DNA from: Butyrivibrio sp. AE3009
Lineage (GTDB): Bacteria > Bacillota > Clostridia > Lachnospirales > Lachnospiraceae
DNA length: 64,000 bases
Direction of reading: 5' to 3'
Assembly: GCF_000420845.1 (NCBI RefSeq)
Contig: NZ_ATVS01000009.1
Location: 62,001 to 126,000 of the forward strand
The notes below the pieces were generated by a model. It was not told where the DNA came from and did no database searches. It was given only the letters and a program-made list of their open reading frames with translations. Within the stretch, counting starts at the first letter, position 1, and each line of letters begins with the position of its first letter. Positions 51,559-61,061 of the stretch are shown piece after piece. The position numbers and the translations under genes were made by a program.

Positions 51559-53649
51559 TTACTCTGCCTTGAACATTACTTCGTAATGTGCCATGTTAGC
51601 GTACTGATAGCAGTCAGCCCATACAAGGTTGTCAGCATAGTTCTTAATCTTGTTGCTGATAAGCTCGTAAGAATTCTCAGCCTTAAGATAACCGATTGAC
51701 CAGAGATTCTCTTCATGGATCTTGAAGATCTCTTCCTGATACTTATCTCTCTCTGCCTCATCGGGAGTCAGACGCCACTTGTCATAGAGCTCAACGAGCT
51801 TGACCATATCGCCTGTAGGCTCAACGCCCTGTGCGCCGTTTGTGCTGTAATATGTGCCGTACTCACCATACCACTCAGCTGCCTGTGCGATAGGAACGAA
51901 CGGTGCTGCTCTGTCCTTAAGTGATGCGCCGCCGATTGGTGTGTGAGGTCCCATAACTGCAATCCAGTCGTTGTTATCGATCTGTGTATCGAATGCTGAT
52001 ACCTCAAGATCCTTAAGTGCACAGTTGATACCTACGGCCTTGTAGTACTGCTCGAATACAGGATAAGAATCATCTGCGCCACCGTCGTATGCAAGGAAGG
52101 TGATCATGAGATCTGAGCCGTCTGCGAAATCGTAGAAGCCATCTGATCCCATTACAAGGCCGCAGCCCTCAAGCAATGATTTAGCCTTATCTACATCATA
52201 CTCTGTCCACTTCTTAGACCACTCTTCGCTGTAGCCAACGTTGCCCTCAGCAGGAGCTGCCTGGCCGGGCTCAAGGAATCCGTCTGTAAGAAGCTCAGAT
52301 ACCTGTGATCTGTCTACGCAGATGGACATTGCCTCTCTGAAGTCCTTGTTAGCAAAAAGCTCTGCATAGTTCTTGTCTGTGTTTGTGTAGTTAAAGGTGA
52401 TCTGGTAAGCACCCCAGTCAGTGGTTCCCCACTCACGAAGTGAAGCCTGATCTCCAAGATCAGCAAGGGTTGCTGCAATATCCTGCATTGCAATGGTGAT
52501 GATATCGATCTCTCCTGAACGGAACATAAGAAGATCCTGTCCATCCTCGGAGGTTGTGTTAAAGTGAAGTGCATCTACATAAGGAAGCTGATTGCCCATT
52601 GCATCAACCTTCCAGAAGTAAGGGTTGCGATCCATGATGCACAGTGTGTCGTCCTTGGAGCTGTTGCCGGGTACTGTTGAAAGTACAAAGGAGTTAAGTG
52701 TAGGAAGTCCTGATGTATTCCAGAAGTTATAGGATACAGCCTTACCAAGATCCTTAACTGTAGCTGCATCGATGTTCTTCTTCTGAGCATTTGCAAGGAC
52801 ATCTTCCTCGGAAAGTCCTGTGGACTCATAATATTCATTCTCTACATAAGGAATTTCCTCTGTGTCGGGAATGAGATCATGGAGATAATGCTCGGGAGCC
52901 CAGCACCACTTGAAGTCACCGTTCTCGATGAAGTCTGCGGGATATTTAGGATTTACAAAGGTCCAGGTTACTGTGTAATCATCGTTCTTAGTAAGCTTAG
53001 CCCATGCATCCTCACCATCAACGGTCTCTTTAAGAGCTGCCCAGCTCTTCTTGCCGTCGTAGTTGGTAAGATGGCACATGTAGTACCAGAATGTGATATC
53101 GTCTGCGTTAAAGTCCTCACCGTCTGACCACTTCATGCCTTCTCTTAAGTGGAATACCCACTCTGTGAAGTCATCGTTGTGCTCAAAGGACTTGATAACG
53201 TTGGGATAATAAGATCCATCTGTGTTATATCTGATAATAGACTCCAGTGTAGGTCTTGAAAGGCCCCAGCCACCGCCTGCGCCTGTAAGATTGATAACGC
53301 CGCCGTAGTTACCGATCTCAATGGGCTTGCCTGTTGCATCAAGTGTCTCAACGAATACATCGCTGGTGCCTGGAAGTCTGTCTGCAACTGCAGGAAGTTT
53401 GCCGCTTGATACCTGCTCTGCAAGCATAGGTGCTTCCTGATAGCCTGTTACCTCAACAGGGTCAGCAGCAACCTCAGTAGCAGTATCAGTCTGCGCATCT
53501 GTTGTCTGTGCAGGAGCTTCTGTCTGAGTGTCAGTGCCGGCATCTGTGTTTGCGGGAGTAGCCGCACCGCCACAGGCTGTAAGCATTGAAACGGACATTG
53601 CTGCCGTAAGCACTGCAGATAATGCCTTGGTCTTAATGTTCTTTCTCAT
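51559..53649 (-). CDS. extracellular solute-binding lipoprotein, family 5 (Opp-type)
   Basis: A 696-residue binding protein, longer than most peptide-binding OppA proteins (about 540). The lipobox LTAC puts Cys26 at the membrane, followed by a Thr/Asp/Ala-rich linker to about 65. The SBP_bac_5 domain includes FNADDITFWYYMCHLTNYDG and WVFHLREGMKWSDGEDF, and a C-terminal segment DEAERDKYQEEIFKIHEENL. AAAGGAGGATTT precedes the ATG. With OppBCDF and glycosidases in the same row, it more likely binds an oligosaccharide than a peptide; this is inference. Confidence 0.92.
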   Translation of the reverse strand: MRKNIKTKALSAVLTAAMSVSMLTACGGAATPANTDAGTDTQTEAPAQTTDAQTDTATEVAADPVEVTGYQEAPMLAEQVSSGKLPAVADRLPGTSDVFVETLDATGKPIEIGNYGGVINLTGAGGGWGLSRPTLESIIRYNTDGSYYPNVIKSFEHNDDFTEWVFHLREGMKWSDGEDFNADDITFWYYMCHLTNYDGKKSWAALKETVDGEDAWAKLTKNDDYTVTWTFVNPKYPADFIENGDFKWCWAPEHYLHDLIPDTEEIPYVENEYYESTGLSEEDVLANAQKKNIDAATVKDLGKAVSYNFWNTSGLPTLNSFVLSTVPGNSSKDDTLCIMDRNPYFWKVDAMGNQLPYVDALHFNTTSEDGQDLLMFRSGEIDIITIAMQDIAATLADLGDQASLREWGTTDWGAYQITFNYTNTDKNYAELFANKDFREAMSICVDRSQVSELLTDGFLEPGQAAPAEGNVGYSEEWSKKWTEYDVDKAKSLLEGCGLVMGSDGFYDFADGSDLMITFLAYDGGADDSYPVFEQYYKAVGINCALKDLEVSAFDTQIDNNDWIAVMGPHTPIGGASLKDRAAPFVPIAQAAEWYGEYGTYYSTNGAQGVEPTGDMVKLVELYDKWRLTPDEAERDKYQEEIFKIHEENLWSIGYLKAENSYELISNKIKNYADNLVWADCYQYANMAHYEVMFKAE

Positions 53650-53808
53650 AAATCCTCCTTTTCTAAATAAACCGCTTCGGATAAACGTTTATATTTATCC
53701 ACACGAGTTTACTATCATTGCCTGACTTAATTACAAGTTTATTAGATTGGTATCACATTTTATACTCGTTTTTTTGCCTTATTTCAAAAAAACATTGCAT
53801 TTTTTGTC

Positions 53809-56046
53809 CTAGAAGTACTGGGAATTTTTAAAATCCTCTGCAGAAAGAGGTTTGCCATAGTAGAATCCCTGAAGGCAGGTGATGCCCATTTTCCCAAGAG
53901 CCTCTGCCTGTTCCCTGCTCTCAACACCTATGGCGCAGACCTTGATATCAAGCTCCATTGCCATGCTCACAATGGCCTTTATCAGTGTTTTTACCTTCTT
54001 GTCCTCTTCTCCCAGCACCAGGGATGGGGACAGATTGATGGCAGTAAAGCCGCAGTCCTGCATCTGACCAAGGTTGATATTTCCACCGCCGAAGTCATTG
54101 AGCACCAGGTGATAGCCGTACTTATTAAGGTCCCAGAGGGTCTGCCTCACAGCTGTTGAAGTTCCCATAATGGCTTCATTGCTGATCTCCAAAAGGATCC
54201 CCGATGGATCAAGGCCGTCGCTCTCTGTGATCTCTCTAAGCCTTGTAAGAAAATCATTATCCAGAAGCTGCAGGGGCGACAGATTCACAGAAACTGCAAT
54301 ATTTTTCCTGTCCTCATCCCGCCATTTTTTCTGCTGATCAAGGGCTGTCTCAATTATCCACTTGCCCAGGCGGTTCATAAGTCCCACCTCTTCCGCTATG
54401 GGAAGAAGCTCATAGGCGGTACATTCCTCCTCGGACTTTAATCTTGGCAGCACCTCCACCGCCACGGTCTTTCCGGTGCCGGCATCTATCCTTGGCTGAT
54501 ACCGCAGTTCAAAGTCTTTTGCCAGATCTGCATCCTTTAGCCTGTTCTCAAGGGATTTATGCTTCTCAACGCTGGCCACCAGCCCCTTGTCGAACCTCTT
54601 GAAATCATCTTTATTGGCGCTGTGCTTGACGGAATACATGGCCGCATCCGCATAGCGGATCAGGTTATCAGTCTCTTTGCTGTCATCGGGATAAAGGGCA
54701 TAGCCAATACTTCCGGACAGGGTAAAAATATAGGTGTCCAGGTTAAGAGGTGTGTTAAAAAGTCTCTGAAGATGAACCGCAGTGGCATCCAGGTCCGCCT
54801 CGGACTCAACCCCATTTTTTACAATCATGAACTCGTCTCCTCCGGTTCTGAAGGAAACATACTCCGCGGGAAGAGCCAGCATTCTGGATCCAAACTCCTT
54901 AAGTACCCTGTCACCCATATCGTGGCCATAGGAATCGTTGATGGGCTTGAAGCTGTTTAGATCTGCATAGAAGACCGCAAATTTTTTGCCGGTATCATAG
55001 GACATTTTTACCGACTCTGCCATGATGTCGCCGCAGTAGCGCCGGTTATAAAGTCCCGTCAGGATATCCCTCTGTTTCAAAAGCTGCTCGTTCAGGGCTC
55101 CGTTATGAAGTACCGAATATGTCAGCCAGTAAACCAGCATAGGCAGCACGATATAGAAGAATTCGTCCCTGTCTATATGATTGGTACAAAGCAAAACAAG
55201 AGAAGCCAAGATACCTACAGTAACAAAAATACTGGTTCGCTTGGCAGTTCTCTCCGAGTATTCATAGCCCTTTAGCTTGAAATCATATTCTTTTTTGACC
55301 TGAAAATACAATCCACAGGCCATGAGCATCATGCACAGCACGTAACACAGGTTTGTATAGTCATTTTCCGGATCCTGCCCTATGGCCTGCAGATAGGTGT
55401 AGGGAATATCAAATATGATATAGACAAAAATACCCAGGATCATGATATTTGTGGGCTTGATTCCGCCTCCGCCCGCAATCATACAGTACATGTTAAAGAG
55501 CATTATCAGGATAAAAATACTGATGCTGAAATAAAGATAAACTCTTAGAAGCTCAGATCGTGTAAGAATCTCATAGGAGCCGAGATAAATAAGAATATGT
55601 CTGAAAGCCACGAAGCCAAAGCTTGTAAAGACAAACACATTTACAAGAAACTGGTATAGCTCTGTTCTTTTTAATTTTTGCAGGAAATAGACAGCGACTG
55701 ATGTGCCAAAGAGATAATTGGGAAAAAGATATATTGTGGCTATAAGTTCGCCCATGGCGAATTTCCCGGTTACAGCCTCATCAAAGAACATTATGATATC
55801 CGCCAGTGCATAGAAAAGCACTCCGCAGGCCAGGATAAGTGCAGGAACCCAGTATTTCCCAAGCCTCTTTAAACAAAACAGCATAAGTACGCCTGTCAGC
55901 GTAACCGTTACCGGCGAAAACAGAAGCATAAAAAAATTGTTTCTTAAGAAGGTACTGATGCAAAAGAACCCATAAGAAACAAGGATCGCTATTATGAGCG
56001 TTCTATCTATTATATTCGTGAGATGTTCTTGCTCTACATTTTCCAT
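53809..56046 (-). CDS. membrane diguanylate cyclase with degenerate EAL domain
   Basis: A 745-residue protein. Eight or so membrane helices fill about residues 15-335, forming a 7TM-like sensor. The GGDEF domain follows, with an intact FRTGGDEFMIV near 399 and no RxxD inhibitory site just before it. The EAL domain is altered: EVLPR for EAL-x-R, NDFGGG for DDFGTG, INLSPS for KID, and CAIGVE for AEGVE, so c-di-GMP hydrolysis is unlikely. It probably makes c-di-GMP and may bind it through the EAL part. The start chosen is the ATG at 56046; the longer frame has no ribosome binding site. Confidence 0.9.
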   Translation of the reverse strand: MENVEQEHLTNIIDRTLIIAILVSYGFFCISTFLRNNFFMLLFSPVTVTLTGVLMLFCLKRLGKYWVPALILACGVLFYALADIIMFFDEAVTGKFAMGELIATIYLFPNYLFGTSVAVYFLQKLKRTELYQFLVNVFVFTSFGFVAFRHILIYLGSYEILTRSELLRVYLYFSISIFILIMLFNMYCMIAGGGGIKPTNIMILGIFVYIIFDIPYTYLQAIGQDPENDYTNLCYVLCMMLMACGLYFQVKKEYDFKLKGYEYSERTAKRTSIFVTVGILASLVLLCTNHIDRDEFFYIVLPMLVYWLTYSVLHNGALNEQLLKQRDILTGLYNRRYCGDIMAESVKMSYDTGKKFAVFYADLNSFKPINDSYGHDMGDRVLKEFGSRMLALPAEYVSFRTGGDEFMIVKNGVESEADLDATAVHLQRLFNTPLNLDTYIFTLSGSIGYALYPDDSKETDNLIRYADAAMYSVKHSANKDDFKRFDKGLVASVEKHKSLENRLKDADLAKDFELRYQPRIDAGTGKTVAVEVLPRLKSEEECTAYELLPIAEEVGLMNRLGKWIIETALDQQKKWRDEDRKNIAVSVNLSPLQLLDNDFLTRLREITESDGLDPSGILLEISNEAIMGTSTAVRQTLWDLNKYGYHLVLNDFGGGNINLGQMQDCGFTAINLSPSLVLGEEDKKVKTLIKAIVSMAMELDIKVCAIGVESREQAEALGKMGITCLQGFYYGKPLSAEDFKNSQYF

Positions 56047-56128
56047 AAAGTATATCCATAATCGCAAAGCGCTTCGAACCGATAACATTATAACATATAG
56101 TCGATAACTTTTTTATAAACTAAGCATT

Positions 56129-56163
56129 AAAAAAGGGATGGTCTCCCGAAGGAAACCATCCCC
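56129..56163 (-). terminator. terminator of pckA
   Basis: The stem GGGATGGT-TTCC with GGAGACCATCCC around TTCG is followed by TTTTTT on the minus strand, 36 bases after the pckA stop codon. Confidence 0.9.
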
Positions 56164-56198
56164 TGATAATCATATTATTCTAAGCACAGGCTCTTAAA

Positions 56199-57812
56199 TC
56201 AAAGCTTGGGGCCTGCTGCAACAAGTGCCTTACCGGCATCGTTGCCTTCATATTTCTTGAAGTTCTTGATGAATCTCTCAGCAAGATCCTTAGCCTTTGT
56301 CTCCCACTCGGAAGCATCAGCGTATGTATCACGAGGATCAAGGATTGCAGGATCAACTCCGGGAAGAGATGTAGGAACTTCGAAATCGAAGATCGGGATC
56401 TTCTTGGTCTCAGCCTTGAGAACGTCGCCGTTAAGGATTGCATCGATGATTCCACGAGTATCCTTGATGGAGATTCTCTTGCCTGTGCCGTTCCAACCTG
56501 TGTTTACAAGGTAAGCCTTAGCTCCGCTCTTCTGCATCTTCTTAACGAGCTCCTCACCGTACTTTGTAGGATGAAGCTCAAGGAATGCCTGTCCGAAGCA
56601 AGCTGAGAATGTAGGTGTAGGCTCTGTGATTCCTCTCTCTGTTCCTGCAAGCTTAGCTGTGAAGCCTGAAAGGAAGTAGTACTGTGTCTGCTCAGGTGTC
56701 AGAATTGATACAGGAGGAAGTACTCCGAACGCATCAGCTGAAAGGAAGATAACGTTCTTAGCAGCAGGGCCTGAAGATGTAGGATTAACATTAAGAACAA
56801 TGTTCTTGATGTGGTTGATAGGATAAGATACACGAGTGTTCTCTGTAACGCTCTTATCATCAAAGTCGATCTTGCCGTCTGCAGCTACAGTTACGTTCTC
56901 AAGAAGAGCATCTCTCTTGATAGCGTTGTAGATATCAGGCTCAGACTCCTTGTCAAGACCGATAACCTTAGCATAGCAGCCGCCCTCGAAGTTGAATACT
57001 CCGTTGTCGTCCCAGCCGTGCTCGTCATCACCGATGAGAAGTCTCTTAGGATCTGTAGAAAGTGTTGTCTTACCTGTTCCTGAAAGGCCGAAGAATACAG
57101 CTGTGTTCTTACCTTCCATATCTGTGTTAGCTGAGCAGTGCATGGAAGCCATGCCCTTAAGAGGAAGGTAATAATTCATCATTGAGAACATACCCTTCTT
57201 CATCTCTCCGCCGTACCATGTATTGATGATAACCTGCTCACGGCTTGTGATGTTGAATGCTACGCAGGTCTCTGAATTAAGACCAAGTGCCTGATAGTCA
57301 TCAACCTTAGCCTTGGAAGCGTTATAAACTACGAAATCAGGCTTGAACTCTGCAAGCTCTGCATCTGTAGGCTGGATGAACATGTTCTTGATGAAGTGAG
57401 CCTGCCAAGCAACCTCTACGATGAAACGAACTGCCATACGGGAATCCTTGTTAGCTCCGCAGAAAGCGTCAACTACAAAGAGTCTCTTGTTGCAAAGCTC
57501 TTTCTTTGCAATGTCCTTAACCTTAGCCCAAACTTCTTCGCTCATAGGGTGGTTGTCGTTCTTGTACTCGTCAGAAGTCCACCAAACAGTATCCTTTGAG
57601 TTAGCATCCATTACGATATACTTATCTTTAGGTGAACGACCTGTGTAGATACCTGTCATAACGTTTACTGCGCCAAGCTCTGTGTCAACACCTACCTCAT
57701 ATCCTGTAAGATCTGGCTTCTTCTCTTCTTCGTAAAGAAGCTCATATGAAGGGTTGTAAACCAGCTCGGTTGTGCCTGTGATGCCATACTGAGTTAAATC
57801 AATGTTTGCCAT
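56199..57812 (-). CDS. pckA: phosphoenolpyruvate carboxykinase (ATP)
   Basis: A 537-residue enzyme that interconverts oxaloacetate and PEP with ATP/ADP. In anaerobic gut bacteria it often works in the direction of CO2 fixation. Visible are [12 protein letters not shown] near 65, the kinase-1a loop [13 protein letters not shown] near 240, LIGDDEHGW, and [11 protein letters not shown]. The start chosen is the ATG at 57812, after AAGAGGTCACAGA. The 250-bp upstream region holds a near-palindrome, GGGCCAAATTGAGCCC (57925-57940), which may be an operator. Nothing else is seen there. Confidence 0.97.
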   Translation of the reverse strand: MANIDLTQYGITGTTELVYNPSYELLYEEEKKPDLTGYEVGVDTELGAVNVMTGIYTGRSPKDKYIVMDANSKDTVWWTSDEYKNDNHPMSEEVWAKVKDIAKKELCNKRLFVVDAFCGANKDSRMAVRFIVEVAWQAHFIKNMFIQPTDAELAEFKPDFVVYNASKAKVDDYQALGLNSETCVAFNITSREQVIINTWYGGEMKKGMFSMMNYYLPLKGMASMHCSANTDMEGKNTAVFFGLSGTGKTTLSTDPKRLLIGDDEHGWDDNGVFNFEGGCYAKVIGLDKESEPDIYNAIKRDALLENVTVAADGKIDFDDKSVTENTRVSYPINHIKNIVLNVNPTSSGPAAKNVIFLSADAFGVLPPVSILTPEQTQYYFLSGFTAKLAGTERGITEPTPTFSACFGQAFLELHPTKYGEELVKKMQKSGAKAYLVNTGWNGTGKRISIKDTRGIIDAILNGDVLKAETKKIPIFDFEVPTSLPGVDPAILDPRDTYADASEWETKAKDLAERFIKNFKKYEGNDAGKALVAAGPKL

Positions 57813-58069
57813 TCTGTGACCTCTTTTCTTTAAATATTTTTTGCGCAAATAGTCTGATATTATCAGTTTGCAGTTAATAAATTGAATAATATGCAGAAAA
57901 TTCGCAGATACACTGTTAAAAGTTGGGCCAAATTGAGCCCACTACTACATTTATACTACAAAGGCAAGATTTTCACAAGAATTTCAGGGCAAATTTGTAT
58001 AAAATAACTGTAAATTTCCCTATTTGAGAATTCATTCTCATTTTCCCGCAATAATCTTTAACTCACGCC

Positions 58070-59374
58070 TTATTCTGATATTCCTAGCTCATAGCAAAGT
58101 ACAGAATGCGGTTTGAGCTCAGCCTGGGTCTTATTCTTTAAGGTAAGGCCCTCTCCGGTCCATATATTTGCAGCAGGAAGCTCGTTCTTTGCCTTGATCT
58201 CCAGATCCTTGAATCTTATCTTGAACTTCTTCTTTTCCTCACTGATGTTAAAGAAAGCCACATAGGCCTTTTTCCCATCCTTGGACAGGCTCTTCCAGAC
58301 AACCAGATCATCCTCCCTGGATATCTGCCTTGCCTTCCTTCCGTAGCGGTGCATATCAAGAAGCCTTGTATTGGTCATAAGCTCCAGGGTGAAGTCATCG
58401 TTCTCTCTCATCTCACCGCCAAACATCAGGGGCGATCTGAACATGCACCACAGCGTCATGAGAACTCTCTGCTCATCCTTGGTAAAAGAGGTATAGTGAC
58501 CTCCGCCTTCTTTTTCTATAAGACAGAGCTTGCCAAGAGGCAACATATCACAGTCAGGCCAGTGGTCCTTGCAGCCGATACCTTCCCAGGCATGGCACCT
58601 TTCGAACATCCCATAGAGATGTTCCCACTTATCCCAGAAATCATCGGTCATTCTCCACATGTTTGCATTTTCCAGAAGGAAGTCCTTCTGATCCACTCTT
58701 GCCGGGCCCGGTGAAAGACTGAGAACCATGGGCCTTCCGCAGTTCTCAATGGCCTTTTTGATCATGGCGATCTCAGAAAAACCTGCTCCGGGAGCCTCCG
58801 GTCCCACATCAACCCTTGCGATATCGTCAACCTTTACATAGTCAACGCCCCACTCGGCGTACATTTCAAAAATGGAATTATAGTATTCCTGCGCTCCCAT
58901 TACAGAAGCGTCAACTCCGTACATATCTGTATTCCACATGCAGATGGAACCGGTCTGGGCGATATCCCTGGCTGTTGCTGTTGTCCCCAGTAAGTGCGTA
59001 TTCCTATGCACTGCCTGCCTTGGAATTCCTCTCATAATGTGGATTCCGAACTTAAGCCCCATATCGTGAATTTCCTTGGCGATAGGTCCAAACCCCTTGC
59101 CCCCTGCCGAAGAAGGAAATCTGTTCACTGCAGGGATAAGTCTTGAATACTCATCCATCTCAAGCTCGGTGAACTTGTGATACCAGTGGGAATCCGCTGT
59201 GGGTTCATACCACTGAATGTCACACACCACATATTCCCAGCCGAATTCCTTAAGGTGCTCTGCCATGTATCTGGCATTTCCAAGAAGCTGCTCCTCATTG
59301 ACGCTTGCTCCGTAGCAATCCCAGCTGTTCCACCCCATGGGTGGTCTTTTTGCCACATAAGTCTTTTCTGCCAT
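58070..59374 (-). CDS. GH27 alpha-galactosidase
   Basis: A 434-residue cytoplasmic glycosidase. The start PPMGWNSWDCYGASVNE is the GH27/GH36 entry motif. DYVKVDDIA near 177-185 contains the nucleophile Asp, and NMWRMTDDFWDKW near 239-250 contains the acid/base Asp. A beta-sandwich C-terminus follows from about 350. GH27 members act on alpha-galactosides or beta-L-arabinopyranosides. GTTGGAGGGCATT supports the ATG at 59374. There is no signal peptide, so substrates are imported. Galactose released could enter galK-galT at 19-22 kb. Confidence 0.93.
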   Translation of the reverse strand: MAEKTYVAKRPPMGWNSWDCYGASVNEEQLLGNARYMAEHLKEFGWEYVVCDIQWYEPTADSHWYHKFTELEMDEYSRLIPAVNRFPSSAGGKGFGPIAKEIHDMGLKFGIHIMRGIPRQAVHRNTHLLGTTATARDIAQTGSICMWNTDMYGVDASVMGAQEYYNSIFEMYAEWGVDYVKVDDIARVDVGPEAPGAGFSEIAMIKKAIENCGRPMVLSLSPGPARVDQKDFLLENANMWRMTDDFWDKWEHLYGMFERCHAWEGIGCKDHWPDCDMLPLGKLCLIEKEGGGHYTSFTKDEQRVLMTLWCMFRSPLMFGGEMRENDDFTLELMTNTRLLDMHRYGRKARQISREDDLVVWKSLSKDGKKAYVAFFNISEEKKKFKIRFKDLEIKAKNELPAANIWTGEGLTLKNKTQAELKPHSVLCYELGISE

Positions 59375-59407
59375 AATGCCCTCCAACCTTGCCAAAACTA
59401 TTCGTCT

Positions 59408-60262
59408 TTACTTCTCACTCTCAAGAAGTGCCTGATAGATCTCCCTTTTGCCGACTCCTCTGTCTGCTGCCACCTTCTTCATGGCATCCTTATGAGATAT
59501 CCCCTGATCTTCATAGATCTTCATGTGCTCCTCTATACTCATCTCCTGCCAGGAGAGCTGCTTTTCCGCGTCCTGCTCCTCCAGGCTCTTCCCCTCAATT
59601 ACAAGGACATACTCGCCTCTTGGTTCATTTTGTTCGTAAAAAGCTATGGCTGCAGCGATAGTTGTCGGATTAGCCTCCTCAAATTTCTTGGTCAGCTCCC
59701 TGCATATGGTAATTCGCCTGTCACCAAGAGCCTCATAGAGGTCTCTCAGCACCGCCTTCAGATGATGGGGCGCCTCATAGACAATTATCGTCCTGCTCTC
59801 ATCCTTAAGATCCTCCAGGATTCTCTTCCTTACCTTCTTATCCTCCTGGGATGGTAAAAAACCTTCGAAGCAGAATCTCCTTGTGCTAAGTCCCGAAAGT
59901 GTCAGCGCAGTGATACATGCCGCAGGTCCCGGAAGGGAAGTTACGGTTATTCCTGCCTTGTGGCACTCTGCCACCAGAACTTCACCGGGATCAGATATGG
60001 CAGGAGTTCCCGCATCAGTGATGAGGGCGACATTGGTGCCTTCCTGCATCTTCTGAATAAGCCACTGTGCCTTGTCATACTTGTTATACTCATGATAACT
60101 GGTCATCTCAGTATGAATATCAAAGTGATTCAGAAGCTTTATGCTGTTTCTTGTGTCCTCCGCAGCGATCAGATCAACTTCCTTCAAAGTCTCAAGAACT
60201 CTGAAGGTCATGTCGTCCAGATTTCCGATTGGAGTTGCACAAAGATATAATTTACCCTGCAT
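59408..60262 (-). CDS. rsmI: 16S rRNA (cytidine(1402)-2'-O)-methyltransferase
   Basis: A 284-residue SAM-dependent methyltransferase of the tetrapyrrole-methylase fold. Seen are LYLCATPIGNLDDMTFR at the start, AEDTRNSIKLLNHF, NVALITDAGTPAISDPGEVL, and FLPSQEDKKVRKRI. It methylates C1402 in the ribosomal decoding centre. It ends the yaaR-holB-yaaT-methyltransferase-rsmI order shared with Bacillus. Confidence 0.96.
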   Translation of the reverse strand: MQGKLYLCATPIGNLDDMTFRVLETLKEVDLIAAEDTRNSIKLLNHFDIHTEMTSYHEYNKYDKAQWLIQKMQEGTNVALITDAGTPAISDPGEVLVAECHKAGITVTSLPGPAACITALTLSGLSTRRFCFEGFLPSQEDKKVRKRILEDLKDESRTIIVYEAPHHLKAVLRDLYEALGDRRITICRELTKKFEEANPTTIAAAIAFYEQNEPRGEYVLVIEGKSLEEQDAEKQLSWQEMSIEEHMKIYEDQGISHKDAMKKVAADRGVGKREIYQALLESEK

Positions 60263-60320
60263 ATTTTCTCTTTCTATAAAAACACATAATAATTAACAAC
60301 GATAACATGATAAATCTGTA

Positions 60321-61061
60321 TTAATAGCCATAAATGTCATAGATCTCGGGAGTATATTTCCCCGGCTCTTCATAGATGATAAGCGGCTTTTCCACTGTAA
60401 TGCGGCTCTTTCCGCCTCGTGCTCCCTCGATCAGCACCATGCTGGGCTCTTTGTCCACAAAAGGATAAACAAGCTGCATCCTCTTGGGTTCCACCTTGTA
60501 CTCATGCATCAGCACCATGATCTCTGCCAGTCTGAAGGGCCTGTGGACCATATAAAACTTACCTCCGCTTTTAAGACATCTGGCTGCTGCCGAAATGACA
60601 TCCTCCAGATCGCACAGTATCTCATGTCTTGCGATGGCCTTGGGCGCATCGGGATTTTGCAGCCCGTGTCCTCCTATCATGTAGGGAGGATTGCTTGTTA
60701 CAACGTCAAAAGAGGCAGCATCAAATAAATGTCCTGCCTCCTTGATATCGCCGTTAACTATTTTCACTTTGTCCTGAAGGTCGTTAAGAAGAACGCTTCT
60801 TCTTGCCATGTCAGCGCTTTCTTCCTGAATCTCAAGACCGATCAGTTCACTGGCGGGCGTCTTGGCCGCCATAAGTATGGGAATAATGCCGGTTCCGGTG
60901 CCAAGGTCCAGTACTCTCCCGTCCTCGGGAGCTGAGGCAAAGCCTGACAGCAAAACCGCATCCATTCCAAAACAGAATCTCTCAGGATCCTGTATGATCT
61001 TATATCCGTTTCTCTGAAGATCGTCCAGTCGCTCTGTGCTCTTTAGCTCAATTGTCGCCAA
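60321..61061 (-). CDS. tRNA1(Val) adenine-N6 methyltransferase-like protein
   Basis: A 246-residue SAM-dependent methyltransferase. GRVLDLGTGTGIIPILMAAK is the SAM loop and DVVTSNPPYMIGG carries the NPPY motif of N6-adenine methyltransferases. It matches the YfiC/TrmN6 (Bacillus YabB) group. I chose the TTG at 61061, after AGGAAGGAAA; the longer frame would overlap yaaT further without a ribosome binding site. It overlaps the end of yaaT by 14 bp, as expected for a compact operon. Confidence 0.88.
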   Translation of the reverse strand: MATIELKSTERLDDLQRNGYKIIQDPERFCFGMDAVLLSGFASAPEDGRVLDLGTGTGIIPILMAAKTPASELIGLEIQEESADMARRSVLLNDLQDKVKIVNGDIKEAGHLFDAASFDVVTSNPPYMIGGHGLQNPDAPKAIARHEILCDLEDVISAAARCLKSGGKFYMVHRPFRLAEIMVLMHEYKVEPKRMQLVYPFVDKEPSMVLIEGARGGKSRITVEKPLIIYEEPGKYTPEIYDIYGY

